From assembly GCF_964355755.1 (NCBI RefSeq), contig NC_092678.1, positions 6,360,922-6,424,921 on the forward strand: a stretch of DNA of 64,000 nucleotides, written 5' to 3'. Position numbers and translations under genes: made by a program. Source of the DNA: Antedon mediterranea (Eukaryota; Echinodermata; Crinoidea; Comatulida; Antedonidae). Below the pieces are notes generated by a model, which saw only the letters and a program-made list of their open reading frames with translations, was not told the origin of the DNA and made no database searches. How positions within the stretch are numbered: position 1 is the first letter of the stretch; each line of letters starts with the position of its first letter. Positions 24,216-36,044 of this stretch are shown here, piece by piece.

Positions 24216-24461
24216 GTCTAATTACTTAATTTTTAATTATTAGTTTCAATTTGATTACAGTATTAAAATTTATTTATATTCAATTTTAAATTTGTGAGCA
24301 ATAATATTGAATAACCTAATGCTATGTTAAGCACATTTTCTGTCTAATTACTTAATTTTTAATTATTAGTTTCAATTTGATTACAGTATTAAAATTTATT
24401 TATATTCAATTTTAAATTTGTGAGCAATAATATTGAATAACCTAATGCTATGTTAAGCACA
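24216..24461 (+). repeat. perfect 126-bp tandem duplication
   Basis: GTCTAATTACTTAATTTTTA starts at 24216 and 24342. The 120 bases ending TGTTAAGCACA are identical in both copies by eye, implying a recent event. Confidence 0.92.
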
Positions 24462-24924
24462 GTATTATGAGTAATGCTAATAATAATATAGGAAATTAAT
24501 TTTTGTTTTATAAGCAATCGTAAACTGTACGTTAACATAACATTAATTCTAAAGACATCCGCCGCTAGGATATAACAACAAAGTATTCTATTATGTTTTT
24601 AATGGTACTTATTTTATAAAATATAATTATTTATTGATTGTTTCGTATTTTATTGCCGTGTCAACTTTTGTTAAAATAATCTATTGTATTTAAAATCTAT
24701 ACCATTAAATTTAACCACCATTTCTTATGTTTCTGTCAATATTTGAACTGTGTGTGAATAGGACCTTATCAATACCACAACAATACTGTACATTATTCAA
24801 TAAAAACAATGTACATTCATTTAAATCTGATGGCCCTAAATTTTCAAGATTTGAAAATGAAATAATTTAATCTAATTTGTGAATCATTTTATCATCTACT
24901 GTTCTAAGAAATAACAAGTATATT

Positions 24925-25195
24925 TTTAAGTGTCTTTATTTTTGAGTGGCGTTTTTTTTCATAATTGTTTTATTTCCACGAAAATTAAGTCAATACGAAA
25001 ATAAAAAGCCAGTTTATTTTTACGTTTCTTGAATTTTTGAGTGAAATTTTTTTCATGATTGTTTTATTTCCACAAAAATTAAGTCTATATGAAAGTAAAA
25101 ACCAGTTTATTTCTAGGTTTCTTTAATTTTTGATGACATTTTGTCATGATTGTTTTATTTCCACAAAAATTAAGTCTGTTCAAAAATAAAAAGCT
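24925..25195 (+). repeat. three ~91-94-bp tandem repeats
   Basis: ATTGTTTTATTTCCAC followed by AAAATTAAGTC begins at 24964, 25058 and 25149. Each is preceded by TTTTTGAGTG or TTTTTGATGA and followed by AAAATAAAAAGC-like sequence. Confidence 0.8.
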
Positions 25196-26883
25196 CTGTT
25201 GTTTGGCTACCTTGCGAGATATTTGTCTGGTACGTATTTGCTGTAATGAGTTTTATTGTCATTTGTTATACGTCTTGTTGCCCATTTAGACAAGCAATCA
25301 CATGCATAAAAGCACTTTGTCAATCCAGTAACAATGCATAATGTGATAAAGATATACCCATGTCTGTCACGGAGGAGATATTGCTTATGGCTGTTTTTGC
25401 GACAGACAACACAGAATGACGGACAGAGAATATAGCATTATCTGTATTTAAATATTTATTTATATTATGTTCCAATTTTCCAAAAAAAAAATTATGTCAA
25501 AAGTTTAATTACAATAGATTAATTAATGTAACTAACCATATTTGAAATATATCCGGATTGAACCAAACACTTTAAAATTAAGTACTGTACCGAGCATCAG
25601 TTCCACTACTTTCTGTATTATCTAATCCTCAAGTATAATCACACCTAGTTTAGACTGACTCTTACAATACAAAATTTAGTAAATTCATTGTTTAATGCAA
25701 TCCAAGTATAATCGCACCCCTATTTTTTTACCAAATTTCCTATCAGTTTCCTTTATAAAGGATAGTTTTATCATCTACAACAAAATAACATCTTTGATAC
25801 TGCTTTATCAAGCAGTAGGCCTGTACTTTAAAAAATATTTAAATCAAATCGACCATCTGTGAATTTCCATACTGCTAATCTGCATTACTTGCGTTCACAA
25901 TTTACAGTATCATCAACAAAAAACGAATGAATGGAAAAAATTTTGTAATTATTAATATAAAAATATGATGGATAGTTAATAGTGTTTTTATTCATATACA
26001 ACAACAAAGTGTCATATTTTTCTGACCTTTGACCTAAGGTGATCCAATAGATATCCCGCAGGTGTACATACAGTATCTTCATATGGACCATTACTGTCAA
26101 ATCATATCACAATATGAATTTGATAACCGATATTAAAATGCCTTTCTAGTCGATTCATTACGTGACTATTGTGGAGAATCTTGTTTTTGTTGCTTTCAGG
26201 GGTCGGACATTGTAACTCGTTCATGTAAACACATCCTCTGTTTTTTCATGGTTGTCGAAATATTTAACAATGTTTATTCAGTCTTGCTTTTGGTGCTGAA
26301 ACTCTAGTTTTTGATAAACGTCACCTTTGTCAGTCTGAATCGTGGCTTATCGGGTTTCCTTAAGTCTATTAAAATCGTTATTAAATTTGCAAACCAGCTG
26401 ATTTTATGTGTTTTTTCATGCTTGTTTCAGAGTTTATCTAGCCGTGCTTTTATGGTGAAACTATTTAAGGTCTAATTTTGTTTATATGTTGAGAATCATA
26501 TACAGTCATCTATAGTTACTATAATATCAATTTGTTATAATTTGGAATTTAGTCGATTCAACTGACCTATATAAATTTCTCAAACTTTAGTGTTAAGTTT
26601 CTAATAAGTAATTACTTTACAATACATTAACATTTATTATTGATCATACAGTGGTATTTATTTTGATGAACTACGTTTTTAACAGAAAATCTGATTGTGA
26701 AGATAACTACAGTAGTGAATACAATTGTGTTGAGGTACTGATGATGTTGACAATTCACAATCATTTCAACTGAAATTAAAACGACACCTAATGTTAAACT
26801 ATAAGGATGACAATCGAATGTCGCAATTTGATTTAGCTGCTGTACTTTGATCTTCTGTGGTTTTTAGTTTTATTTCCTGACAC

Positions 26884-27210
26884 TACAAACTGATTGATTT
26901 TTTATTTTTTTATTTTATTTTTATTTTATTTTTTTTCCCCTTGTCTGTGCGTTTTTGTTTTGTATTGCTTGTTTCTCTATATGTATTGCTCTTTTCTCTT
27001 ATATACATCCATTTTATTTGCATAGGCATACCCAGCACAAGATACCCACATCTTCTCGGGATTATGCCTTCCTCCATAGCCTCTTTTCTTTTGTCCATCC
27101 AACAATCATCAATATCCATATTTTTTTTACCTTATCATTTCTGTATACTATTTTGTATTTTTTTGCTATGGTGGAAAATAAATGTCTTTTGAAATGAAAA
27201 ATGAAATGAA
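26884..27210 (+). mobile_element. LINE-like 3' end with simple tail
   Basis: T/pyrimidine-rich sequence, then GGCATACCCAGCACAAGATA, then ATCTTCTCGGGATTATGCC, ends in GGAAAATAAATGTC followed by imperfect GAAATGAAA repeats. This layout is typical of a CR1/L2-like 3'UTR. ORFs here are compositional. Confidence 0.5.
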
Positions 27211-27553
27211 AACTGGTACCCAAATTAAATTCATTTATTATGTGAATTTGAAACCTTCCTCACAAAACACTCATTAATTGTAAAAAATGGTAGGCATTAT
27301 AGTGCAAGTATAAATTACATCTGCTACCAAACTTGTCATTTTAATAATTTATTCAGATGTACTTTCAATAGAAGTTTAAATTTATAATTAATTATACAGG
27401 AAATTATTAATCTTCTTCTAGTATGAAACCTTAAGTAAATTCAAATTAAACAATTGGTTTAAAAAAGCAATTTGTAATCAGAATGCTTTTGAATGGTTTT
27501 CAGAATTTAATCGGAAAAAAAATTGTCTGTTTGCTGGCCCACTATACCACAGT

Positions 27554-27880
27554 CACACTATCAAACTTTATGTGACAAAAAAATGTGATGTGCCCATAAC
27601 TGTATGGACACCATGATGTCATATCAGTGGACATATCACTACCATATTTGGACATATCACTACCTACCATATTTGGACATATCACTACCTACCATATTTG
27701 GACATATCACTACCATATTTGGACATATCACTACCATATTTGGACATATCACTACCATATTTAGACATATCACTACCATATTTAGACATATCACTACCAT
27801 ATTTGGACATATCACTACCATATTTGGACATATCACTACCATATCACTACCATATTTGGACATATCACTACCATATTTGA
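27554..27880. mobile_element. foldback MITE family A, left half with internal 21-bp satellite expansion
   Basis: The left arm (CACACTATCAAACTTTATGT then GACAAAAAAATGTGATGTGC) is intact. The module ATATTTGGACATATCACTACC (21 bp) is then repeated about a dozen times from ~27630. Variants include two units with an extra CTAC and two with TTAGACA. The right half of the MITE is missing. Confidence 0.85.
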
Positions 27881-28521
27881 ATTTGTGGCAACTAACAAAC
27901 TGATTCACTTGTGTGAATGTGTACAGTAGAAATCTAGGTGCCAAAACTAGAAAAAAATATCTATAAAATGCATTATTTGCCTTCAAGAATCTTGCACATG
28001 ATGGTATTAAAGGTCAATTCACACACGAATATAAACGCACATCTTTTATATTTAGTATTCATCAATGTTTCTTTAGCCTTTGGCGTACTTTTTTATGAAG
28101 CTATTGAAACAGGTCTCATGAGTGTTCTGCTGCTGTTTATAGCTGTAGGCCTTGATAATGTAAACTTGGCATTATTCCTACTGGACCCATAAATGTGCGC
28201 TAAAAGTGGTGTTATATTCCATATTGAGTAACACCACATAATTAGATGTTGAAATAATGCTTTGTTTAAATGTAAACATTTGAACATTCAGTGTTACTAT
28301 AGGACACTACTGCCTGTATTTGTATTGAGTGCTATTTGTGTATTGAGTGCTGCAACTCACTCTTAATGTACTTTTTGAATTGAGTAGTCTACTCTTTGTA
28401 TTACAGTAAGTTCGTTATGCTTTATTTTTTAATGGGCTATATTATTAATACAGAATAAGTGTGTGAATTTGACTCCCTCTAAACAAGAATTTAGTTCTTG
28501 TAGCCAAGGCTGGCATGAGCA

Positions 28522-28547
28522 CGATCAAACGTCCAGCCCTTTGATCG
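28522..28547. repeat. hairpin CGATCAAA / TTTGATCG
   Basis: Perfect 8-bp arms with a 10-base loop within a G+C-richer patch (GGCTGGCATGAGCACGATCA). The stem sequence resembles the CGATCAA stem at 39058. Confidence 0.6.
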
Positions 28548-29414
28548 AACATATGGCTTAGTGTTGGCGTGGTACTTGTGGTGGTACAAATGTTTAAGTT
28601 TATTTAATTCATTTTCGTTGTATTGCATAGAGAATTCCACATCACATTGGATCTAGTATCAGGTTCTTGAATGTTATCATCATGTACTGTACAAACTACA
28701 ATACTGTAGATAATGGGGTTAGTCACCCCAGTATATATTGAAAATACAGAAACCTGTTGCTTACTTTAATACAAGTCGCTCTTTCACACAGTTTTAGCAT
28801 AGGTCTACATTCCAAAATGCTAGTAACATAGTGGGACTTCACCCTGTGACTCACATAGGTCAGCCCCCCTGCTACCTACTGCTTGGTTCTCTACATTCCT
28901 GTGGTTGATTTCATATCATCCGGATGTGCTACCATTATTAATAGTCATCCTTTCTGTCCCCTCCCCCTTTTATATTTTTAATTTTGGGTTAAATAAATAT
29001 TTTACACATTAATAATATGTTCTGCCCTTGACACACATGCAGTTTTAAAACACAAAAAATAAAATAAAATAAAAAATATGATGAAGAAGTCATTATGCAC
29101 AACAGACAAATTGAGTATGATTTATTAAGAAGCATAAGTCCTTCTCAAGTTTAAAAACTTGATATACTGTACTACTTAAAATACTAAATTCATTATTTAT
29201 AAGGAGGACCACAAGTGGTTTAAAATGTTTTGGGAAATTTTGGAACCAAACCAATTACTATTGTATAAGTGGTCTTTTCAAGATGCTTTTAGAGGATTGT
29301 CTCATACCTTAAAATAAACATAAATACGGTAGTTGATTTGATCAGACTAGACTGCTTTAATTTGTGTTAAATCTATTCTTACTTATATCATTTTTAAATT
29401 AACATTTTACATTA

Positions 29415-29733
29415 CAGTATAACCCTTTCTTCGGGACACTCCTATTGAGGGGACAATTTCCTGTTAAACAAATGAAGGGACACTACGACTACCCCTATTC
29501 ATACATAGGACATCCCTATCAAGGAGACACTTACAGTAGTTGGTTCTGAAGGCGTCCCTACGACTACCCCTATTCATACATAGGACATCCCTATCAAGGA
29601 GACACTTACAGTAGTTGGTTCTGAAGGCGTCCTTATAATAGGGTTCTACTGTGAATAACTTTTATTTATGGGACATCCCTATTATGGGTACATTTGTTGG
29701 GTCCTGAAGGTGTCCCTTATAGTGTTTCTACTG
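29415..29733. mobile_element. pogo-like GGGACAC element with internal 75-bp duplication
   Basis: Starts TA-CAGTATAACCCTTTCTTCG and ends CCCTTATAGTGTTTCTACTG. TACGACTACCCCTATTCATA at 29484 recurs at 29559, a 75-bp tandem duplication that appears identical by eye. Confidence 0.65.
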
Positions 29734-30419
29734 TTCTATTGAATTTAAAGTATCCTATGTCTCTTTATTTTAAGCCACAATCGTTATAATTCCAGACAAT
29801 CATGATATGATTAGATGATCTGTAAAAACTTCCACATCTTTTGCAGCATAAATAATGCATTGCATATGCTGCTAATTTGAATATGATTGTGTTGTAATTT
29901 TCTATTTATAGTGTTCACAATGTGTTGTGCGTTTGTTGTGTTTCTCAAGGTATGTGTAAACACTAATCAAATCAAAAGAAATTCCCAATTTTATCCCCGG
30001 ATGGATAACAATACTTTTCTTCGTCTGAAATCTGTTCAGAGCATTGTTATTTCGAATTTATGGTTTGCGTTGCGTTTTTCAAACTGCTCATTTGTGGCGT
30101 CCGTCCGCATCACGACTAACGTGTAAATAATCACACTTTTTTGTATTAACTTTAGCGTGCAACTCTGAGATGAGGTTGATAAAATATTTACATAAACTTT
30201 AACACTACTAGTGGAAATTTAATATTGAATTACAATTTCAAGTATATTTGAAACCAGTTTTACATTTCCTGAAATTTTATTTATAATTTATTTATTTATG
30301 AGGATAAAAAATGTGCGCAAATGAATGGTTTTCGTTAATGATTTACTTTTAATTTTGACAAACGATAGGCCAAATCGCATGTGTATCAATTATAAAATTT
30401 GAAATATAAAACAGAGGAG

Positions 30420-30505
30420 ACCTATGTCCAGTATTCATGGGACATCCCTACAGTATTCAAAGGAAACTTTGTTCCCGAAGGTGTCCCCTTAATAGAGTAT
30501 AAATC
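30420..30505. mobile_element. pogo-like GGGACAC fragment
   Basis: CATGGGACATCCCTACAGTA then GTTCCCGAAGGTGTCCCCTT and AATAGAG. Ends degraded. Confidence 0.5.
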
Positions 30506-31395
30506 TTTACCTATGCATTGAATGAAGATACAGATAAAAACCTCTTTTTATTCGGCCAAATATTTCGAATTTGATAATAAATTTCATAAAATATAATATT
30601 CTGTCTATGTGATACATAGTTTCACCGTTCTACTTCAGAAATTCTTAGATAAATTCTCTGACCTAGATAAAGATATGTCCATGAAGTTTAAGCCCCAATT
30701 ATCACTCTGTCATATTCTTCCTACACACGATTATATAGATCCATCATTTTGTGTTTGATAATAAAATTTCTGCCATAAAATATACGACTGTTATTCTTAC
30801 ATTGTGTAATGCTATATAAATTCACCATTTGCTCGAATATAATATAATCCAATATTGGAAACGCTCAGCCTGCCTTTGCACGCAATAAGCCGCCGATCTA
30901 CAGGTTGACAGGATTTCATTGATTTTGATATCCAATAACATGCATGCATAATTACCACGATCGCAAAAGCTTTTGCAATGAACATATACTGTAGTGACTA
31001 GCAGTACATTTGGCTAGATCTACTACAATGTATTTACCTTATTCGTAATGGCTTGCCTCTGTTGCTGTTTTAATGAGAGAATCATAATTTATCCTACCTA
31101 GCGGTTAGCAGTATATTTATTGACGACGTTTTCTCATTTCCATATTCATTCATGAATTCTTGTTTAATCGTTTACAATTACATTGACCATTTAAATAGAA
31201 TTTGTCTATTAAACATGGAATAATTATTTTTGGATCAAATAATTGTTGATACATTAATTTTCAATGAGAATCTAAAGCCAAATTTATTATATAAAGGGAC
31301 AACCTACAAAATACATTTTTATTATTTGTCAATGTATCATCTTGTAAAAATTTACATAATATATTACCATACTCAGATACTCCTTTCTTTTGGAA

Positions 31396-31665
31396 ACTAC
31401 TATTTAAGGAACATTCCTCTTTAAGGGACACTCCTATTCAAGGAACACACCCATTTAAGGGACACCCCTCTCCAGGGGACACTCCTATTCAAGGAACACA
31501 CCCATTTAAGGGACACCCCTCTCCAGGGGACACTCCTATTTAAGGAACACCCCTCTCCAGGGGACACTCATATTCAAGGGACACACCCATTTAAGGGACA
31601 CTCCTATTCAAGGGACACCCCCCATTTAAGGGACACCCCTCTCCAGGGGACACTCCTATTATAAA
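31396..31665 (+). repeat. 51-bp minisatellite derived from the GGGACAC element
   Basis: The unit starting CTCCTATTCAAGGAACACAC (31431, 31482, 31533) has a 51-bp period. Each unit combines CCATTTAAGGGACACC and CTCTCCAGGGGACA blocks. Later units drop or add one block. Confidence 0.85.
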
Positions 31666-32204
31666 AGCAACATTTTCCATGAAACAAACAAGTGGTAATA
31701 TTGTATATTACTACAGTATGTTTTAACACTATTTACAACCTTTAACAAAGGTTACATTATATTATATTCCTTAAAACCAGTACTGACATTTATACATGTT
31801 ACTTTGACCATTAGGCTATAACGGTCAAGTGAAACATTATGGACAATTGTCTTAAAAATTGACAACCAAATACTGTAAACCTCATGTCATTTGTATTGAA
31901 AAAAATTGTAACATACACATTGATATTAGAAATATCAATTATTTCATAATGTCGCCATATTGCATTACTAGCGCATCTCTAATATTAATCAACATCTTTT
32001 ATCTATACCTTTTGTGTACACTTCACGCTTGAATGACCTGTGTGACCTCGTTGTGAACTCTGCCGTGAACCTACTATCATTATCAATCCAAGCGTGTTGC
32101 AGCGAGTTGGCTCGACACTGAAACTGTTTGATAAGATATGTTTTCTTAACGATAACTTGTGATGATTTCAAATTTTTTCCATAGGCTTTCAAATAATATG
32201 TAAA

Positions 32205-32391
32205 TTTATGGATCAAAATTATTCTACTGCAGTTACTGCAGTAACTACATAATATTGTTACTGCAATAGCGTATGCTTTTAGTTAATTGTTTCATTGTAG
32301 AATAAGGCAGTCTTTTCAATTAACATTGTGTATGATTACCAAAAAAAGGTAGTTAAATAATTGTAATATGCAAAAATAGTCATGGTCCCTC
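32205..32391. mobile_element. MITE family C copy
   Basis: ATCAAAATTATTCTACTGCA then GTTACTGCAGTAAC at the left, and ATAGTCATGGTCCCT at the right, which is the reverse complement of the family's AGGGACCAT end. Confidence 0.55.
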
Positions 32392-32852
32392 TGTAGAATG
32401 AAGGTGATTAAAATCCTGTAATTATACAGTATTTTGATCATCCATTAGTGAAAATGTACAGGAATATAGCAGTATTATTAACAATTATTTATAATAATGA
32501 ACCTTCTTCTATTATATTAAGATTTGCTCATTTTACTAATGGTAATACAAATTTTTTCTTACTTAATTAGAGGAAAATTCTAGAAACTAGCAAGATGTAG
32601 CCTACTGTAGTACCCTAAAAGGGTATGGAAAAAAGTGGAAATTTATTGAATCCTAAATTTGTGGTTATTTCTTATTGAAATGATTGAAATCATTCATTAA
32701 ATATCAGATTCTTTACAAAATTAAATTTATTCATAAATTGATTAGCTATTAATAATTCTTAATCTGTCATCAACCTAAACTCAATATGATTAAATTCATA
32801 TTTTAATGATTAATAATAAATACATGAGCAAGTTATTCATTGGTTATCCGTT

Positions 32853-32885
32853 GGTTATCCGCAACTTGTAAAGTTGCGGATAACC
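32853..32885. repeat. perfect 15-bp-arm hairpin at the edge of a CpG-rich block
   Basis: GGTTATCCGCAACTT, loop GTA, AAGTTGCGGATAACC. GGTTATCCGTT precedes it. It may be a joined pair of transposon ends. The following ~450 bp (to 33340) are richer in GCGCG motifs than the surroundings. Confidence 0.75.
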
Positions 32886-34370
32886 CTTGTGATTGTAAAT
32901 AACTTTTTTTTTTATCTTCATCATCTTTTTTATTCTTCTTTCTTTCCCGGAATTTTGTTCGCAGCATATCTCTTACTCTGGTCAACATAAGATTGTATAA
33001 CTTTGTCATAAGATTGACCTGTAGCTGTAGATGTGCAAGAAAATTCGTTATATGACGTTAGAGTCGCGCAGCATGAGTTACGCGCGATTTTATGAATTTA
33101 AATGGTTGATCATAGATTATAAACCAAAAGTCATTTTTTATTGATACTTGGTGAAAATTTAAGTCATATCAAGGGCGAACTTTCTATGGATTAAAAATGG
33201 CATGTTTCACAAGAAGTTACGCGCGCACGCGCATTTAAAATTTCAAACGCTGATCATGACATTTTGAGCATGTCAAAAATTCCCACGCGCGAATCGCAAG
33301 GTGCGCACGGAGCATGAAAATCATGTGTTCTTCTCTTGAATTATGATTTTACAGCCTTAATTCCTAGTCATTTTAAAAAAGATTGACATCATTTCAAATT
33401 AAAATGAGGTATTCAATTATAATTTGATTATGATAACACATAATATAATATAGAGTAATTGTGATAATGATTGTGTTTTCATTGACAGTTTCTCTTGTAA
33501 AATGTTTACATATTAATGTTGATAATTATAAATTAACAGTCGCTTATCGTCAACATGGTCGTCATCCTGTCTCCTGTAATGTATTGTGCAATGCCTCAGT
33601 GTCTGCGAGTTTCTTTTAGGAGATGAATAAAATGCTTTAAGAAATAGCATTCCAAACTATATAACAGCATTATCATAGTGCATCCGTATTACATGATTTT
33701 CTGTAGACTAAACTTCTGTGGTCATATACACCGTAAGGAAATAAGTTTATAATTTATTTAAATTTATGTGAAATACTAAAGGGAGATGTCTCACTTATGT
33801 GAGATTGTTGAATACTGTACTACCATTTGGGAACTGTATTTTTCTATTGTGCCATGTCGTCGTATTTACCATACACACTTTTTAGGCTAAGAAAATGTAC
33901 TTATACCCGCAGGCCTCGAATTTGGGGATTTTAGGGGCAAGGCCATTTGGCCTCCGGTTTTCATTGATTTTAGGGGCACCGAGGCCAAATTGGAGGGCAC
34001 CAAGGCCATTTGTTTTAAATCAAAGGGGCACCAAGGCCAACATTAAAAAATATTTTAATAACTAGGCCAAAATTTAAAAATAGCTTGTTTCCGGTTGAGG
34101 GTGGAATTTTTTCCAAAAAAAAAAAAAATTCTACCCGCAAAATGTTTTGGGGATTTCCCCCTATTCAACAGATCGCGGAGTAGTAGTAGGACTGTCTACA
34201 ATACATCTTTTTGTATTTCATATAAATATTACGTGTATTTACGATCCATATAAATAATAAATAGGTACGATGTTCAGCGTTTATAGTTTTCCTGTGTTGA
34301 ATGTTTCGTTTAGTTTCAAATAATGCGATAAAAACGCATGTGAAGCCAACCAAGTAAGGCCCGGAACAGG

Positions 34371-35109
34371 TATAAAAACCCTTACAACAGCAAGCTACTC
34401 AGCCTTACTTAGCTAGCAGCCGACGGAGAAAACATGATTCAAAAACAATTTGTTTGTAGGCCTTTACCTACAACTATGCATACACAGAGTGTTAACCACG
34501 GTAAAAATCAAGCCAATGACATTATGTAGTAGAATATAAATTATAGTTATTTTCCGAGTTTCGATTTCTGAAGCTTTTTTGTTAGTATAACCCATATTTA
34601 AAAGAATTCAAAACACGGACGGACACCGACCCCTTTCTCTCTCTGTTTAGACTTCGGCACGTGTATTCTGGACTATACCATTTCCTTGAATTCGGTAAAA
34701 ACGCGTTTGGTAATTTAGTGTACGACGTTGTTAAACAAGATTTTTCGATGACCTGTCTGCTGGATTATTGAGGTGGGTGCGATAAAATACAAATATGATA
34801 TACTTCCAACGATCTTCGGGTTGAGGTGCAGGTTTAACTTTGGTTCTAAAGGTAAACACCCCTAATTTTACACATATAATGGACTACACCATGCAGGAAC
34901 GCACATGGTATTTTCTTCTCAGAGGGTGCGTGTACGTCAAAAGGAATTGTTTTTCCAACGATCTGATCCTTCGCGCGTACTCGACTCTCACACGACGTTT
35001 TGTGTGTGAAATTTCTTATCAGAGGGTGCGTGTGCGTCAAATAGAATTGTTTTCCCAATGCATTGAATTTGCGTGTGTTCGATCGACCGGATCGGCGGCG
35101 GGAGGATAG
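34371..35109 (+). other. possible spliced mini-gene inside the 1718-bp element
   Basis: A TATA box (TATAAAAACC, 34371-34380) lies 63 bp upstream of ATG 34434 (context GAAAACATGA). A frame of 22 codons reaches donor CACG|GTAAAA at 34500. A strong acceptor (CTTTCTCTCTCTGTTTAG, 34650) opens 34651-34694, in frame, ending at donor TTCG|GTAAAA. Acceptors TTCTTCTCAG (exon from 34923) and TTCTTATCAG (exon from 35023) then start two paralogous terminal exons 100 bp apart. Both read RVRVRQ(K/I)ELF in the same frame and stop at 35007-35009 and 35107-35109. The predicted products are only ~65 residues with no recognised family. This could be a captured host gene fragment or chance. Confidence 0.25.
34910..35080 (+). 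repeat. imperfect 100-bp tandem duplication
   Basis: TCAGAGGGTGCGTGT followed by CGTCAAA and GAATTGTTTT recurs at exactly 100-bp spacing (AGAGGGTGCG at 34921 and 35021). It includes the pyrimidine-rich acceptor-like sequence in front of each copy. A weaker repeat of ACACCCCT and ACTACACCATG-type sequence flanks it (34855 and 35230). Confidence 0.75.
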
Positions 35110-36044
35110 GCTAGCTAGGAGTGCGTGTAAATTTTTTTCACCGAAGGCGGCTAGCTCGATTATTGTGCGACTTTAATACTTTCAGTAACCTCCGATCGAG
35201 GAACGTTTTTAGCTTGATTATTAAAAGTTTACACCCCTGTATTTTAATGTACTATCTATACCATGATTTACCACGCACGGCGGCCGGGATGATATTAGTT
35301 TGGTTACCCTATGGCAATGTTCGATGTTTTGTTTACTGTTTGTGTATTAATAAATGCGTTTAGGGAAATCCCCTTGCAACGAAGACAGCTCAGGCGATAG
35401 TTTTGCGTCTGGTCCGAGTCGTGTAAACAAATCTTCTTGACATTATTTTCTATCTAATTCAGTGGTTTTTATAGTGGTAAAACTCGGGAAGGGCACTCGC
35501 GGCCAACGCAAAAAAAAGGGCAGGCCAGTAGTGGCCGTGGGTGCTATTCATTTTCGAGGGCATTGAGGCCAACTGGGAGGGCACCGACGGCACTGGCCGC
35601 GGTGGCCGCGGTAAAATTCGAGGCCTGTACCCGTAACATAAAAAATCTCATATCTAAATGAATACCATTTAAAGGAAATCCTTACATGTTTATAGACTTA
35701 AGTGAAATACTTATTTATAGGAAATTTTTCACTTAAAGTGTAATCGGTTAAAACTGCCATTGGGCTCTAATATTGCCATTGGGCTCTTATATTTTTCCAT
35801 TTCTTGGCACCTGATGTACAGATGGTCAAGAAACAAACTCAGAAATTAGGCTCGGTTCTTACTTAGATGTACTGTAACACGTTGACGTACAGTACATGCA
35901 ACCCGAGTGAAGTGACCAATCACAAGCGACAGGTTCGATGATCCCTCACGTCATGATAAGTCAAATTATTTATGATGTTCTTATATAGTATGTCCCTGCG
36001 TTGTTGCATCCTAATAAGAACTCTTTAATATTTTATTTAATTAT

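Larger units (their letters stand above)
21722..29414. other. very AT-rich non-coding stretch
   Basis: Apart from the minisatellites (23600-25195), the LINE-like end (26884) and the expanded MITE (27554), I find nothing assignable. An open frame at 27938-28192 contains a hydrophobic run (SVLLLFIAVGL) but no family match. Confidence 0.5.
29734..33909. other. non-coding stretch
   Basis: Holds the GGGACAC repeats at 30420 and 31396, MITE C at 32205, the hairpin at 32853 and the CpG-rich block to 33340. A 38-nt segment at about 29910-29950 has acceptor- and donor-like borders and an ATG, too weak to call. Confidence 0.45.
33910..35627. mobile_element. 1718-bp TIR element with 6-bp duplication TACCCG
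   Basis: Perfect 14-bp inverted termini CAGGCCTCGAATTT / AAATTCGAGGCCTG are bordered by direct TACCCG at 33904-33909 and 35628-35633. Subterminal blocks of 'GGGGCACCGAGGCCAA' type (33930-34070) recur inverted or rearranged at 35490-35600. The interior is richer in G+C and CpG than the surroundings. No transposase is recognisable. A 6-bp duplication does not fit standard hAT (8 bp), so the superfamily is left open. Confidence 0.8.

Noticed and set aside
26910-27197. ORFs on both strands
   Set aside because: T-rich LINE-like 3' end; composition rather than coding.
27604-27986. Repetitive ORFs on both strands encoding runs such as DISLPYL
   Set aside because: Same cause: in-frame 21-bp repeats inside an expanded MITE.
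29905-29950. 38-nt exon with ATG followed by donor AAG|GTATGT
   Set aside because: Acceptor is weak and there is no partner exon in frame; splice-like borders this short are expected by chance.
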